From assembly GCF_030711405.1 (NCBI RefSeq), contig NZ_JAULSI010000012.1:62001-126000 (forward strand): 64,000 nucleotides of DNA, in the 5' to 3' direction. Numbering within the stretch: position 1 is the stretch's first letter; each line of letters begins with the position of its first letter. The notes beneath the pieces are model-generated. The model made no database searches and was not told the origin of the DNA. It saw only the letters and a program-made list of their open reading frames with translations. Of this stretch, positions 34,537 through 42,454 are shown piece after piece. Source of the DNA: Massilia brevitalea (GTDB lineage Bacteria > Pseudomonadota > Gammaproteobacteria > Burkholderiales > Burkholderiaceae_D). Position numbers and translations under genes: made by a program.

Positions 34537-35316
34537 ATGCCGAAATTTGCCGCCAACCTGAGCACGCTGTTCCCCGAGCTCAGCTTCCTCGACCGCTTCG
34601 CCGCGGCGCGGACGGCCGGGTTCGATGCGGTCGAATTCCTGTTCCCGTATGCCTGCGAGCCGGAATGGATCACGGGCCGCCTGGCCCGCTACGACCTGCA
34701 ACTTGTCCTGCACAACTTCCCGCCGGGCGACTGGGCTGCCGGCGACCGCGGCCTGGCCTGCGATCCGCGCCGCATCGGCGAATTCCAGGACAGCGTCGAG
34801 CTCGCCCTCGATTACGCTGACGAACTCGGCGTCAAGCAGTTGCACTGCATGGCAGGCAAGATCCCGCCGAATGTGCCCGAGGAGCGCGCCCACGCGACCT
34901 ACGTCGCCAACCTGCAGTTCGCCGCAGGCAAGCTGAAGGAAAAGGGGATCGCCCTGCTGATCGAGCCGATCAACGACCGCGATATGCCCGGCTATTTCCT
35001 CACCGGCTCGCGCCAGGCCGCCGCCATTATCGAGGAATGCGGCGCCGGCAACCTGTTCCTGCAATTCGACATCTACCACATGCAGCGCATGGAAGGCGAC
35101 CTGGCCAACAGCCTGCGCACCCTGCTGCCGCTGATCCGCCACATCCAGCTGGCCGATGTGCCGGGCCGTCACGAACCGGGCAGCGGCGAGATCAACTACC
35201 GCTACCTGTTCCGCCTGTTGGACGAGCTTGGCTACGGCGGCTGGATCGGCTGCGAATACAACCCACAAGGCGACACCGCGCAAGGCCTGGGCTGGCGCAC
35301 GGAACTGGCGGGCTGA
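34537..35316 (+). CDS. Hydroxypyruvate isomerase-like TIM-barrel protein (Hyi/OtnI family)
   Basis: The 259-residue xylose-isomerase-like TIM barrel has MPKFAANLSTLFPELSFLDRFAAARTAGFDAVEFLFPY at the start, LLIEPINDRDMPGYFLT, FQFDIYHMQRMEGDL and IQLADVPGRHEPGSGEINY. The metal-binding Glu, Asp, His and Glu residues fit the Hyi/OtnI family, which isomerises hydroxypyruvate to tartronate semialdehyde or acts on 2-oxo-tetronates. No glyoxylate-pathway partner is adjacent, so the substrate is uncertain. Confidence 0.92.
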   Translation: MPKFAANLSTLFPELSFLDRFAAARTAGFDAVEFLFPYACEPEWITGRLARYDLQLVLHNFPPGDWAAGDRGLACDPRRIGEFQDSVELALDYADELGVKQLHCMAGKIPPNVPEERAHATYVANLQFAAGKLKEKGIALLIEPINDRDMPGYFLTGSRQAAAIIEECGAGNLFLQFDIYHMQRMEGDLANSLRTLLPLIRHIQLADVPGRHEPGSGEINYRYLFRLLDELGYGGWIGCEYNPQGDTAQGLGWRTELAG

Positions 35317-35398
35317 CGCGCTGTCTGAAAGAATGTAGCGCTGGACAAGCCCCACAGCTTGGTGCACGATTGTTTGCAAATCAACTAGAAAGATTGCC

Positions 35399-35763
35399 AT
35401 GATCCAGGGCCGGGCACCGTCATTTACCCCGTTACGCAATTGACCGAGGCCACCGAGTGGTACCGCCGCGTGCTCGACAAGGCGCCCTACTTCGAGCAGC
35501 CCTTCTATGTCGGCTTTGAGGTCGGCGGCTTCGAGCTGGGCCTGGTGCCGGATGGCGTGCCCGGCAGCGCCGGCGCCACCGCCTACTGGGGCACCCCGGA
35601 TGCCAGGGCCGAGGTAGCGCGCCTGGAAGGGCTCGGCGCCACGGTCGAGTCGCCAGTCGAAGACGTGGGCGACGGCATCCGGGTTGCCACCATCCGCGAT
35701 CCGTACGGCAATTTATTCGGCATTATCGAGAATCCGCACTTCGACCTGGCCAAGGTGGCGTAA
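35399..35763 (+). pseudogene. VOC (glyoxalase-like) protein gene, apparently frameshifted at its 5' end
   Basis: The main frame (35440-35763) encodes 107 residues of a VOC protein: TEWYRRVLDKAPYFEQPFYVGFEVGGFELGLVPDG, AYWGTPD and ATIRDPYGNLFGIIENP. In that frame, GTVIYPVTQL directly upstream is the expected first beta strand but has no ATG in front of it. The only good start, ATG 35399 with an AGAAAG upstream, begins M-I-Q-G in another frame and stops at 35443. A one-base deletion between 35399 and about 35415 would explain both. A TTG at 35440 would give a protein lacking the first strand. It is either a broken gene or a sequencing error. Confidence 0.65.
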
Positions 35764-35871
35764 GCCCGGTGATAGTCGACGAATGAGTTGACTAACTGCA
35801 ACGCCGCCCCGCGCGCCGTTTGCCAGAATGGGTACTTTCCTGCCGGCATTTTCGCCGCTTGAAAGGACCCG

Positions 35872-36729
35872 ATGAACATCTTCCGCTTCGTCGCCACCGC
35901 CCTGCTCGGCACCAGCCTGCTGCTGGGCGGTTGCGCGACTTCCAACGGTCCCGTCAGCCTGACCGAGGTGCGCGAATTCGCCGATGCCTCGGCGCGCCTG
36001 GGCGGCTATGCCGAGCTTTCGCGCCGCTACCGCGACACCTACGAACGCGAACAGCCCTACCTGCCCGCCGCCGCCGACAAGCTGGCGCGCGAGAACGATG
36101 CCAAGCGCCGCGCCGTGTACGACGACTTCGTCAGCGTGCAAAAGGCGGTGGTGCTCTATATGCAAACGCTGAGCCTGCTGGCCGGCGACACCCGCTACGA
36201 CCTGTCGGAACGCATCGACGACCTCGGCAACGGGCTGAAGGCGAATACCGAATCCGGCCTGGCGCAGCGCCACATCGCCGCCTACACCGGCCTGACCCGC
36301 CTGCTGACGCGGGTGATCGCTTCGGGCTACCAGAACCGCAGCGTGGAAACCATGGTGCGCGACGGCGATGCCGACGTGCAGGTGCTGCTGGAGGCGATGA
36401 TCTCGCTCACCCGCCTGTACTACAAGACCAACGAAAATGAAAAGAAGACCATCCTCGGCATCTTCGACGTCGAGCTGCCGTTCAACAACAAGACCGGCGA
36501 CCGCATGCTGGTCACCCTGGCCAAGGTGCATTACCTGAACAAGGCCAGCGAGTACAAGCTGATCGACCGCCGCTACGACCTGGCGCTGCAGGGCCTGACG
36601 AAAGTCGCGCTCGGCCACCAGAAGCTGCGCGAGAACCTGCACAAGCTGTCCGAGGCGGATGTGCGCCGCATGCTGGGCAATTACGCGCGGGACTTGCGGA
36701 CCATCCGCGAAGGCCTGTCCGGCGACTGA
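35872..36729 (+). CDS. Helical lipoprotein of unknown function
   Basis: The 285-residue protein has a lipoprotein signal (lipobox LLGGC, Cys21) and a long, mostly helical mature part (REFADASARLGGYAELSRRYRDTYEREQPYL and following) with no recognised domain. It is probably anchored to the outer membrane. The next gene begins 15 nt after its stop, so the two are likely co-transcribed. No further function can be read from the sequence. Confidence 0.85.
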   Translation: MNIFRFVATALLGTSLLLGGCATSNGPVSLTEVREFADASARLGGYAELSRRYRDTYEREQPYLPAAADKLARENDAKRRAVYDDFVSVQKAVVLYMQTLSLLAGDTRYDLSERIDDLGNGLKANTESGLAQRHIAAYTGLTRLLTRVIASGYQNRSVETMVRDGDADVQVLLEAMISLTRLYYKTNENEKKTILGIFDVELPFNNKTGDRMLVTLAKVHYLNKASEYKLIDRRYDLALQGLTKVALGHQKLRENLHKLSEADVRRMLGNYARDLRTIREGLSGD

Positions 36730-36744
36730 TCCAAAGGAGACGCA

Positions 36745-37338
36745 ATGGAAAACGACAACGAGGCAGCCGCCGGCGCGGCCAGGAACGGCGGCCCAGCGCA
36801 AGAAGTGGCCAACGATGGCACGGCGGTCCCGGCCATGGCGGCCGCGGCGGCGCCGGCCGCAGCGGCGGGCGACCAGGGCAGCGGCCTGGCCAGCGTCCAG
36901 CAGATCGTCGAGTTGGCGGATCAATTGTCCGCCTGCGCAGACCAGCTGCACGACCGCATCATGCGCGACATCCGCGCCTACCAGGGCCGCACGGTCCCCG
37001 ATGCGCTCCAGGCCGCCGCCCGCGCCCTGCTCGAGGACGAAGTGATATTGCGCCAGCGCGCCAACGGCCTGTACGCCGACGCCGCCACCTACATCGTGAA
37101 GTCGCTCGGCAAATCGCAGCGCGGCGTGATCGCCCTGACCACCGAAGCGGCGGAAAAGATCCGCAAGATCACCCTGATCGGCGACATCACCGGCCTGGTC
37201 GGCGGCCTGCTGCAGCTGGCGGGCGCGGCGGCCACCGGACAGGCCGCCTCCATCGTCGGGGCGCTCGACAAGATTCGCGCGCACATGGCCGCGATCGAGG
37301 CCAACAAGGCGCCGGCGCCGCCTGCCAAGCCGGCCTGA
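36745..37338 (+). CDS. Unknown Ala-rich helical protein with glycine-rich hydrophobic segment
   Basis: The 197-residue protein starts with an Ala/Gly/Pro-rich disordered stretch (about 1-50). A helical region follows (ASVQQIVELADQLSACADQLHDRIMRDI), then a hydrophobic glycine-rich stretch (LIGDITGLVGGLLQLAGAAATGQAASIVGAL, about 148-178) that could insert in or contact membrane. There is no signal peptide. No family is recognised. It forms a two-gene unit with the lipoprotein upstream. The start follows AAAGGAGACGCA, a good ribosome-binding site. Confidence 0.8.
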   Translation: MENDNEAAAGAARNGGPAQEVANDGTAVPAMAAAAAPAAAAGDQGSGLASVQQIVELADQLSACADQLHDRIMRDIRAYQGRTVPDALQAAARALLEDEVILRQRANGLYADAATYIVKSLGKSQRGVIALTTEAAEKIRKITLIGDITGLVGGLLQLAGAAATGQAASIVGALDKIRAHMAAIEANKAPAPPAKPA

Positions 37339-37540
37339 GGCGCTCCAGCCACCCGACCTACATCAACTGCCCGGGCCACCCGGGCCGCCACAACGGGCGC
37401 ACGCGTGCACCCATGTTCTTCCCTCCCGCATCGCGCTACACTGTCCCCACACCGTTACCGGGGAGTGCGCAATGGACCGCTTTCCTTTGCTTCAGGCTAG
37501 CATGCGGCCTGCGCAACGCCTTGCCGCGCGGCGGTCCTGA

Positions 37541-37924
37541 ATGCGCGTCCCTGCCATGGCCGCCCTCGACCAAGGCCAGCTGGCGCAGTTGCGCGCCGCC
37601 CTCGAGGCCCGCCTGGCCGCGCTCAGCGGCCTGAACGAGCTTGCAGAACCCCATCCCGAGGGTGGGCGCGACCTGCCCGTGTCCGAAATCGAAACCTCGC
37701 CCGCCGACAAGGCCACCGTGCGCCTGCTGAACGATCTGGCGCTTGAAGCGGCCGGGCACCATGCCGCCCAGATGCAGGTACTGCGCCATGCTTTGGCGAA
37801 ATTCGAGGACGGCAGCTATGGCTTGTGCGAGGAATGCGGCAACGACATCGGTTACTCGCGCCTGCAGGCCCGCCCCGAAGCGCGCCTGTGCATTGCCTGC
37901 CAGACGCGCTTCGAGAAACGCTAG
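37541..37924 (+). CDS. DksA/TraR-type C4 zinc-finger protein
   Basis: The 127-residue protein has an N-terminal coiled-coil region (AQLRAALEARLAAL, then AAQMQVLRHALAKFEDGSYG) and a C-terminal C4 zinc finger, CEECGNDIGYSRLQARPEARLCIACQ. These are TraR/DksA traits; such proteins bind in the secondary channel of RNA polymerase. The DxxDxA coiled-coil tip of true DksA is not evident, so it is more likely a DksA-like accessory factor. The start could also be ATG 37556. Confidence 0.88.
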   Translation: MRVPAMAALDQGQLAQLRAALEARLAALSGLNELAEPHPEGGRDLPVSEIETSPADKATVRLLNDLALEAAGHHAAQMQVLRHALAKFEDGSYGLCEECGNDIGYSRLQARPEARLCIACQTRFEKR

Positions 37925-37932
37925 GCGCTGCG

Positions 37933-38679
37933 TCAGCGCATGTGCTGGCCGCCGTTGATGGCGATGTCGGCGCCGGTCACGAAACCGGCCGCGTCCGACG
38001 CCAGGTAAGCAACCAGGGCCGCCACCTCGTCCGGCTCGCCGAGGCGGCCCACCGGAATCTGCGGCAGGATTTTGGTCTGCATGATCTCGGCAGGCACCGC
38101 GCTCACCATCTTCGTGCGCAGGTAGCCCGGCGACACCGTGTTGACGGTCACGCCGTAGCGCGCCATTTCCAGCGCCAGCGCCTTGGTGAAGCCATGCATG
38201 CCGGCCTTGGCCGCGGCGTAGTTCGCCTGGCCGAAGGCGCCGGCGTTCGCGTTCACCGAGGAAATGTTGACGATCCGGCCCCAGCGCCCAGTGACCATGG
38301 GCTCGATTACCGCCTTGCTCATGTTGAATACGCTGTCGAGGTTGGTGGACAGCACGGCGCGCCAGTCGTCCATCGTCATCTTGCGCAGGCTGCGGTCGCG
38401 CGTGATGCCGGCGTTGTTCACCAGGACGTCGATGCGGCCGAACGTATCGAGCAGGCGCGCCACGGTGGCGGCGCAGGCGTCGTGGTCGGTTACGTCGAGT
38501 TTATAAGCGGTAAAGCGGTAATCCTCGTCGCGCTGGGCGGCGAGCCAGCCCTCGGGCGCAGGATTGCCCGGCGAATAGGTGAGTGCAACCGCACAGCCCG
38601 CGTCGTGCAGGCGGCGGCACAGTGCCGTGCCGAGGCCGCCCATGCCCCCGGTTACCAGTGCTACGCGTTTCTCTTCCAT
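37933..38679 (-). CDS. Acetoacetyl-CoA reductase-like SDR (PhbB/FabG type)
   Basis: The 248-residue SDR has TGGMGGLGTALCRRLHDAG at the cofactor site, NNAGITRDRSLRKMTMDDW, the catalytic NISSVNA and YAAAKAGMHGFTKALALE, and the C-terminal GFVTGADIAINGGQHM. The MGGLG loop and GQHM end are typical of NADPH-dependent acetoacetyl-CoA reductases of PHA synthesis (PhaB/PhbB). No phaA or phaC is in the window. The ATG at 38679 follows GGAAACGAG. Two phasin-like genes lie elsewhere in the window. Confidence 0.9.
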   Translation of the reverse strand: MEEKRVALVTGGMGGLGTALCRRLHDAGCAVALTYSPGNPAPEGWLAAQRDEDYRFTAYKLDVTDHDACAATVARLLDTFGRIDVLVNNAGITRDRSLRKMTMDDWRAVLSTNLDSVFNMSKAVIEPMVTGRWGRIVNISSVNANAGAFGQANYAAAKAGMHGFTKALALEMARYGVTVNTVSPGYLRTKMVSAVPAEIMQTKILPQIPVGRLGEPDEVAALVAYLASDAAGFVTGADIAINGGQHMR

Positions 38680-38858
38680 CTCGTTTCCCCTTGTCGACGG
38701 CCAGGCGGCCGGAACGGACAAGTCTAGGAGCGCGGCTCCCGTGAACATTGAGATGGATCAAATGCATATACTGCACGGCTCGCTTGCGCTAGGCCTGAAA
38801 ACAGGTTCGCGGAATATCAGGAGGCCCGGCGGACGCTCACCCGATGCTCAGTGCACAC

Positions 38859-39413
38859 TCAGTGAACAATATCCGGCGGCTGCGATGGATCGAAATCGGC
38901 CCAGTCTCCGTCCACGATGTTCCCGCGCGCACGTTCGACCTGCACCGCACCCAGCCGGCGCAAGACCTCGATGGCGCGGCCCTCGTCGCCGGCATCGTCG
39001 AAGGCAACGGCCACCAGCATGCCCGCCTTGCGCTGCTCGATCGGGGCCCGTCCGCCCTCTTCGCGCTCGCCGGCTTCCTTCATCTTGGAAAAGCTGAACA
39101 GCGAGCCGACGTGGGCGCCGACCAGGCCGCCGACGATCGGGCCGGCCGGACCGGTGAGCGGCACCGTGGCCGTGCCGATGGCAGCACCGATGGCGCCACC
39201 GGTGGCCGCGCCCTGCACCACGCCAACCGGGGTTTCCTTGGCGCCCGGCGAATGGAGGTTGTCGCCGCCGATCGGGGTCATGTCGTGCTGGCCGGCCTGG
39301 CTCAGGTAAAAGGCGCTGATGCGTTCCTGGCTGAAACCGGCCTCGGCCAGGGCACGGCGCGCGACGTCGACCTCGTCCTGGAGTTCGAAGTGTCCTGCAA
39401 TGATGGTAGACAT
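38859..39413 (-). CDS. Glycine-rich membrane-associated stress protein
   Basis: The 184-residue protein starts MSTIIAGHFELQDEVDVARRALAEAGFSQERISAFYL, similar to general-stress 17M-like / DUF1269-type heads. A hydrophobic glycine-zipper stretch follows (VGVVQGAATGGAIGAAIGTATVPLTGPAGPIVGGLVGAHVGSLF, about 67-110), then a second alpha/beta domain (AGMLVAVAFDDAGDEGRAIEVLRRLGAVQVERARG). Members of this broad family appear in stress regulons and their function is unknown. The ATG at 39413 is chosen; an in-frame extension of 17 codons is not conserved. Confidence 0.82.
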   Translation of the reverse strand: MSTIIAGHFELQDEVDVARRALAEAGFSQERISAFYLSQAGQHDMTPIGGDNLHSPGAKETPVGVVQGAATGGAIGAAIGTATVPLTGPAGPIVGGLVGAHVGSLFSFSKMKEAGEREEGGRAPIEQRKAGMLVAVAFDDAGDEGRAIEVLRRLGAVQVERARGNIVDGDWADFDPSQPPDIVH

Positions 39414-39497
39414 GGCATTCTCCTGCGTCTGTAATGACAACAGGATGCTCCTGCTGGGCTGCACAATCTGTACGCAAACGCACGCAGTTTGGCCCGC

Positions 39498-40364
39498 CTA
39501 CTGCCACTGCCCATACGCCATGCCGTAGTCCGGCACCGGCGCCGGCGGTGCGCTCCAGGCGCGCGGATCGACCCGGTAGTACTTCAGGAATTCCTCGAAC
39601 AGGGCGCCGTGGCGTTCGGCCAGCCGGTGCGGCTGTTCAAAAAAGGCCTCGGTGGCCACCGCGAAGAATTCGGCCGGATTGGTGGCGCCGTAATGGTCGA
39701 GCACGCCCTGCTGGCCGAACCAGGCGTCGTGGCGCAGCGCCGCGAAGTCGCGCGACAGCACTTCCGACCAGCTGCGATAGCGCTCGGCGCTGCCCAGGTA
39801 GGGCGCGCCGTTGGTGCTGCCGGATTCGCTGTCGAGCTGGTGGGCGAACTCGTGCAGGACGACGTTGTGCGACGGCGGCTCTTCGTTGTCGCTGCGGCGC
39901 ACGTGATCCCAGGACAGGATCACGCGCCCGTCGCCCCAGGATTCGCCCAGCAGGTCCTGGCGCTCCTCGCTGACGACTCCGGCTTCGTCGACCTGGCGCC
40001 GCGGCACCAGGAAGGCGCCCGGATAGACCAGCACCGAATGCAGGGTCGGGTAGACCAGATCGCCCTTGGTGCCGAGCAGCAGCAGGCAGGCCTGGCCGGA
40101 GATGGTCACCCGCATCTCGTCGGTGACCTCGAGGCCGGCGCAGCCGACGAAGGTTTTTTCGTGCAGGAAGCGGCGCACCAGGCGCTCGAGGCGGGTGCGC
40201 TGGGCGGCATCCATGCCGCTGTACTGCGCGACATTGCGCGCCAGCGTGTCGAGTGCGTTCGGCGGCAAGGGCCGGGCCAGCGCGCGCTGCAGGCGCCAGC
40301 GCGGGATGCCCCAGGCCAGCAGGCCCGCGGCCACGAGTGCGGAAACGGTCAGCAAGGCTTCCAT
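39498..40364 (-). CDS. mtfA: MtfA-type M90 zinc peptidase
   Basis: The 288-residue protein has an N-terminal membrane-like segment (about 3-22), the FLHEKTFVGCAGLEVTDEMRVTISGQACLLLL region, and the zinc motif VLHEFAHQLDSESG (about 164-177, HExxH) with a downstream Glu in NPAEFFAVATEAFFE. M90 peptidases (MtfA) act on the regulator Mlc in enterobacteria and on other targets elsewhere. No sugar-phosphotransferase gene is nearby, so the target here is unknown. Confidence 0.94.
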   Translation of the reverse strand: MEALLTVSALVAAGLLAWGIPRWRLQRALARPLPPNALDTLARNVAQYSGMDAAQRTRLERLVRRFLHEKTFVGCAGLEVTDEMRVTISGQACLLLLGTKGDLVYPTLHSVLVYPGAFLVPRRQVDEAGVVSEERQDLLGESWGDGRVILSWDHVRRSDNEEPPSHNVVLHEFAHQLDSESGSTNGAPYLGSAERYRSWSEVLSRDFAALRHDAWFGQQGVLDHYGATNPAEFFAVATEAFFEQPHRLAERHGALFEEFLKYYRVDPRAWSAPPAPVPDYGMAYGQWQ

Positions 40365-40419
40365 CAGCGCATCCTGTCAAATGGGCCGTGGAACAAGTTA
40401 CCCGATAAGGCGGGGCGTC

Positions 40420-41181
40420 TCACGCCGCCGCCGTGCGCTGCGTCAGATGGGCGTCCAGCTCGTCGGCGCCGCCGATCAGGCGCCCGCCGATGAAGACCTG
40501 GGGCCAGGTGATGTTTCCGCTCACGGCGCGCAGCACACTGATATTGATCTTCTGGCTCTGCGAAATATCCGTAAACCGCAAACGGTGGTGCGCCAGCGCC
40601 GCCTTGGCGCGTGCGCAGAACGGGCAACCGGGGCGCGAGAACATGACGATCGGTTCCGGCGCCACGGCCTGCGGGTTGATGTGCCTGAGCATGGTGTCGG
40701 CATCGGACACGGCAAAGGGATCGTCATCGTCATCGCCCTCTTCCTCGATGAACATCTTCTCGATCACGCCATCGCGCACCAGCATCGAATAGCGCCACGA
40801 GCGCTGGCCGAAGCCGAGATCGCGCTTGTCGACCAGCATGCCCATGGCGCGCGTGAAGTCGCCATTGCCGTCGGGGATGAAGGTGATCGCGTCGGCGTCC
40901 TGGCCGTGCCGCCATTCGTTCATCACGAAGGCATCGTTGACCGAGATGCAGACGATCTCGTCGACACCGTTATCGTGCAGCACGGCGGCCAGCTCGTTGT
41001 AGCGCGGCAGGTGGGTCGAGGAACAGGTCGGCGTGTAGGCGCCGGGCAGCGCAAAGACGACGACGGTCTTGCCCTTGAACAGCTCGTCGCTGCCCAGGTC
41101 TTGCCAGACATCGTTCGGGCGGATCTTGAACGTGACCTTCGGTACTGGTTTGCCTTCCAGCGATTCGGCACTCGGCAGCAT
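40420..41181 (-). CDS. Peroxiredoxin-glutaredoxin fusion (glutathione-dependent peroxidase)
   Basis: The 253-residue protein fuses a Prx5-type peroxiredoxin (about 1-165; the peroxidatic Cys is in PGAYTPTCSSTHLP) to a C-terminal glutaredoxin (about 180-245; active site CPFC in RPGCPFCARAK). This hybrid reduces hydroperoxides with electrons from glutathione. The acidic linker EEEGDDDDDPF (about 147-157) joins the two parts. It is a single-gene unit. Confidence 0.95.
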   Translation of the reverse strand: MLPSAESLEGKPVPKVTFKIRPNDVWQDLGSDELFKGKTVVVFALPGAYTPTCSSTHLPRYNELAAVLHDNGVDEIVCISVNDAFVMNEWRHGQDADAITFIPDGNGDFTRAMGMLVDKRDLGFGQRSWRYSMLVRDGVIEKMFIEEEGDDDDDPFAVSDADTMLRHINPQAVAPEPIVMFSRPGCPFCARAKAALAHHRLRFTDISQSQKINISVLRAVSGNITWPQVFIGGRLIGGADELDAHLTQRTAAA

Positions 41182-41278
41182 GGGATTTCCTTTCTGTTAT
41201 CAGGATATCCGCCGCAGGTGGGGCTTGTTGGCAGGTTTTCAACCGGCCGGCACGGACGGGTGATCGGATGTAAACGGC

Positions 41279-41301
41279 AAACGCCGCACTGGGCGGCGTT
41301 T
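41279..41301 (-). terminator. Hairpin after the HTH-protein gene
   Basis: A 9-bp stem (AAACGCCGC / GCGGCGTTT) with a 5-nt loop lies 82 nt beyond the stop of the minus-strand gene at 41383. On that strand it is followed by GCCGTTT only, so it is a weak intrinsic terminator candidate. Confidence 0.4.
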
Positions 41302-41382
41302 ACTTGACGACAGCGATCGTCGATTCAGGAAGGGCGCCTCGGGTCTCCACCGCTGCGCACTTCCGGCAGGCGCCGGAGCGCG

Positions 41383-41988
41383 TTACTTGCCAACCTGGCC
41401 AGGGGCCGGGCCGAACAGGGCGGCGACCAGCGGATCGCGCGCAACCGGGCTGCGGTTCACGCGGATCGCGTAGTGGGTGTCGTCGGCCAGGATGTGGAAG
41501 TGGCGGCCGCTGCCGGCCATGCTCTGCTCGCGCAGGCCTGGACGCTCCTTGCGTGGGGCGACGCCTTCGCGCTTCGGCTGGCAGATGGCGGCCAGGAAGG
41601 CCTTCACGCGTTCCTGGTCCGGGCAGATCTGGTACACGGCCTTGCCCAGGTAGGTAGCGGTGCCTTCGATGTAGCGGGCCAGTTCGATGACGCCGGCTTC
41701 GCGCAGGTCGCGGATGTACTTGCGGGCGCCCGACGGCGAGAATTTCAGGAACCATGCGATCTCGTCGGCGAGCATCTCATGGGTCGACAGTTCGTTGATG
41801 AGCTTTTGCATGTTCTCGATCCGGCGCTGGGTAGCCGAGGTAGACCGCACACGCTCGATCGGCGCCAACGAAATCGGGGCGCGTTCGGTCGGTTGGGGCG
41901 GCACGCGTTCGATCAGCGCTGAGTTGCTGGAAGTGTGCACTGCGCCGTGTTCGCCTTGCACCGCGTTATGATGGGTCGTTGCATGCAT
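41383..41988 (-). CDS. Winged-HTH DNA-binding protein divergent from ompA
   Basis: The 201-residue soluble protein has an HTH-like segment at about 55-100: RRIENMQKLINELSTHEMLADEIAWFLKFSPSGARKYIRDLREAGVIELARYIEG. It resembles winged-helix regulators found in Massilia-type genomes, but no named family is recognised. The first 45 residues are low-complexity. The start at 41988 (MHATTHHNAVQG) is chosen; 22 further in-frame codons upstream lie in the 5' region. The divergent position suggests it may regulate itself and/or the OmpA gene 467 nt away. Confidence 0.7.
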   Translation of the reverse strand: MHATTHHNAVQGEHGAVHTSSNSALIERVPPQPTERAPISLAPIERVRSTSATQRRIENMQKLINELSTHEMLADEIAWFLKFSPSGARKYIRDLREAGVIELARYIEGTATYLGKAVYQICPDQERVKAFLAAICQPKREGVAPRKERPGLREQSMAGSGRHFHILADDTHYAIRVNRSPVARDPLVAALFGPAPGQVGK

Positions 41989-42210
41989 GTTGGTGTACTC
42001 CGTTGAGATAGAGAGAGACTGTGTGGTCCGGGTCGCTGTGTGTCTGTATGACACCCTGACAACACCTTGGGTTCCGCTTAACTGGCCACAAGATTGCCTG
42101 CGTCAGACTGTCCGGTCTGTGCGCCAGCCCACATTGGTAAAATTCCATGAAGAATTTCGGCAAGCATAGAACTTATCAAAAATCAAATGAACTCAAGAAA
42201 AACGGCACTT

Positions 42211-42226
42211 GTTGTACAATTACAAC
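42211..42226. promoter_or_regulatory. Palindrome GTTGTA-CAAT-TACAAC, candidate operator
   Basis: GTTGTACAATTACAAC has perfect 6-bp inverted arms around a 4-bp centre. It lies in a strikingly AT-rich stretch (42170-42300) between the divergent HTH gene and ompA, where a dimeric regulator could act. A second palindrome, CTCTATATAGAG, lies 53 nt downstream. Confidence 0.5.
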
Positions 42227-42278
42227 GGACGATGACAAAATTAGAAAGTTTCCTCCAATTAAGTTAAATCCGGCTTCC

Positions 42279-42290
42279 CTCTATATAGAG
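42279..42290. promoter_or_regulatory. AT-centred palindrome CTCTATATAGAG
   Basis: This is a perfect 12-bp palindrome in the ompA upstream region. The TATATA core could equally be a promoter -10 region. It lies between the GTTGTA palindrome and the GTGCG-N4-CGCAC site. Confidence 0.35.
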
Positions 42291-42346
42291 CAAATGTGAA
42301 ATCAAGCTGTCAACGTTGCGGTTTTGTCACTCAGCAGTATCCATAG

Positions 42347-42360
42347 GTGCGCTAGCGCAC
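42347..42360. promoter_or_regulatory. GTGCG-N4-CGCAC operator candidate, site 1 (ompA)
   Basis: GTGCGCTAGCGCAC is a perfect palindrome 94 nt before the ompA start. TATTCT (-10-like) lies about 25 nt downstream, as at the 47.3-kb site. It belongs to a set of six related sites (four perfect, two with one mismatch) in front of envelope-stress genes in this window. Confidence 0.6.
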
Positions 42361-42454
42361 GGACCCTTCGGAACTCGTCCTCGTATTCTTCACTCCAACA
42401 TCACTGTCAAGGCACGCGATGTCACCCTACCTTTTCAACTTATGGGAGTTTCCT

